The notes beneath the pieces were generated by a model. It had not been told where the DNA came from, ran no database searches, and saw only the letters and a list, made by a program, of their open reading frames with translations. A DNA stretch of 64,000 nt, taken from positions 26,748,139 to 26,812,138 of the forward strand of contig NC_090133.1 of assembly GCF_040581485.1 (NCBI RefSeq), read 5' to 3'. The position numbers and the translations under genes were made by a program. Every line of letters starts with the position of its first letter. The first letter of the stretch is position 1. Below, piece by piece: positions 62,702-64,000 of the stretch. The DNA is from Linepithema humile (Eukaryota; Arthropoda; Insecta; Hymenoptera; Formicidae).

Positions 62702-64000
62702 TCAATCGACGTTAGCGATCTCCTGCAGCATTCCTAGAATATGGTCGAGCTCCTGCCGGAAGTAGCAGAGCTGCCGATTTTTGCCCTTCTCGTTCTTGCA
62801 GTCCCTGCACTGCGTGCGATTCCTCAGCAAGTCGCGGACCAACGTTTGCAGAGTCATCTCCCTGCTCTCGTGCCGTTGCTGCAGGATTGTGATTTTGTCC
62901 TGCAGTAACTGCAACTGTTCCGTTCCCTGAAATAGAAATACGCCCCGTGCTGTGAGTGTCGTTTCAAGGGTTAGAATAACTTTTTTTACGTACCGGCGTC
63001 GATAAGTATTTTACTTTCTCGCTCAGCGTCTTCACTTTGTGCTCCAAGTGATCTCTCTCGGCCTTCAGCACGATCACCTGCTCCTTGTAGTCCCTGAACT
63101 TCTCGATCTGCTCCTTCAAGTGTGATATGACTGCTCCCTGAGTATTAATCTGCCCCTGTAAAATATTGCAAATGATATTTCACGTTCAAAATTTCCAGTC
63201 GCGCGAGAGAGCGATATAAGCAAAGCGAAGATTTGTTCCACTCGGAATTTTACGCCGCGAAAAAAAAACAAATAAGACAAGAAACAAGCGAGCGCTTACA
63301 AACCTGCAACTTTACCACTTTAGAATCTCCGAACTTGACGCTGTACTCTTTCACGAGCGTGGCAATCTCCCGCTCGTGTTCCTCCTGCAAGAGATTCAAG
63401 TCGTGCAACCTCTTGCTCTTCAGCGCCATGAAATCCTTGTTGATCTTGCTCAGCTCCTCTTTCAGGATGTCGTTCTCGTTGGTAAGTTTCTTAATGGCTC
63501 CGTTCTTGCCGTTCTCCGTGAACTGCAGCGGATCGTACAACTTCGGCGTCGACGAGGACAACCGCTGCGAGTCGGCAATGTGCCCATTTTGATAGACGTT
63601 CGAGTTCTGATCGTTCCCCTCGCCGTTCCTCGCTCCCCGGAACGCCCTGTCGAAGTCCATGCTCCGGAAGCTCCTGCGATCGTTCAGCAGCTTCTCCCGC
63701 TCCTTCTGCAGTCTCCTGTTCGTCTTCTGGAGCTCCTGGAACTCCTTGGTTATTTTCGAGATTGCTTTGTCCTTGTTCGTGATTTCCAGCTTCAGACCAC
63801 GTATAGTGGCGATGAGATGCGCGTCTTCCTTCGAATTCTGAGACTTTGGGCCGGCCTTCGCCGCTTTCGGATCCTTCTTATCTTCCACGGCGAACGCCTT
63901 GTCGTCCCTTTTATTAGTCTCCACACCTTTGCTCTCGACGTACTTCACCGTCGTCTGCGTAAACATGTCGCTGTATAGCTTACGTTCTTTTGCGGTCGCT
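62702..64000 (-). CDS. Cep162: Cep162-like centrosomal coiled-coil protein, C-terminal part (runs off the right edge)
   Basis: Cep162 is a microtubule-binding centriole distal-end protein that helps assemble the ciliary transition zone. Minus-strand exons are 63304-64000 (still open at the edge), 62994-63155 and 62702-62926, all joined in phase 0. The visible 361 residues are mostly coiled coil: a Lys-rich linker, ITNKDKAISKITKEFQELQ, a polar Ser/Asn spacer, then continuous heptads. The match to vertebrate Cep162 rests on INTQGAVISHLKEQ (the VNTQ...VI.HL segment of the family) and on the ending RQELDHILGMLQEI, equivalent to the family's ELDSILDVLREL. A CRDCKNEKGKNRQLC cluster lies just before the end. 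The N-terminal portion and promoter are outside the window. A generic coiled-coil protein is the alternative if the tail match is fortuitous. Confidence 0.78.

Noticed and set aside
63376..63978. Plus-strand frame of 200 codons
   Set aside because: It is antisense to the Cep162-like coiled-coil exon, and its Leu-rich content mirrors Glu/Lys/Gln codons.
1..64000. CRISPR arrays, tRNA or rRNA genes, bacterial operons
   Set aside because: No regularly spaced repeats with unique spacers and no tRNA-like TTCRA arm were noticed by eye; the gene structure is eukaryotic. A tRNAscan or Infernal run would settle missed small RNAs.

Overview
The window looks like insect nuclear DNA, most likely from a hymenopteran such as an ant. 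Genes are split by GT-AG introns, CpG-rich stretches lie next to AT-rich ones with no obvious CpG depletion, microsatellites and short inverted-repeat elements are common, and every recognisable protein is of an animal family. The species call is inference. No bacterial operons, rRNA, tRNA or CRISPR arrays were seen.

Layout. 1-17.1 kb: no supportable coding gene, only simple repeats, a 60-bp tandem duplication and a GC-rich stretch near 15 kb that may hold the promoter or leader exon of the next gene. 17.1-21.0 kb (+): seven-exon ZUP1/ZUFSP deubiquitinase (700 aa). 23.1-23.8 kb (-): two-exon COX17 copper chaperone (61 aa). 24.0-27.7 kb: repeat-rich, with an inverted-repeat-flanked segment, a perfect 78-bp palindrome and a relic of a deleted gene copy. 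27.7-34.6 kb (-): an eleven-coding-exon M1 aminopeptidase-family protein (944 aa) whose zinc-site and exopeptidase motifs are all replaced. 38.4-55.1 kb (+): a ten-exon MOXD1/DBH-like copper monooxygenase (1044 aa) with a long N-terminal region bracketed by furin-type sites and an 11-kb first intron. 56.4-61.0 kb (+): a TATA-promoted gene for a 1231-aa arginine-rich protein with a signal or anchor segment and 83-residue tandem repeats. 62.7-64.0 kb (-): the 3' end of a centrosomal Cep162-like gene that runs off the right edge.

Exon junctions of the five complete genes were checked by hand for splice sites and reading phase. Each spliced frame is a whole number of codons ending at a stop (701, 62, 945, 1045 and 1232 codons).

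The genes do not form an obvious pathway. Two regions deserve most attention. One is the non-catalytic aminopeptidase locus together with the footprint of a tandem copy that lost its body. The other is the arginine-rich repeat protein, which I cannot assign to any known family.
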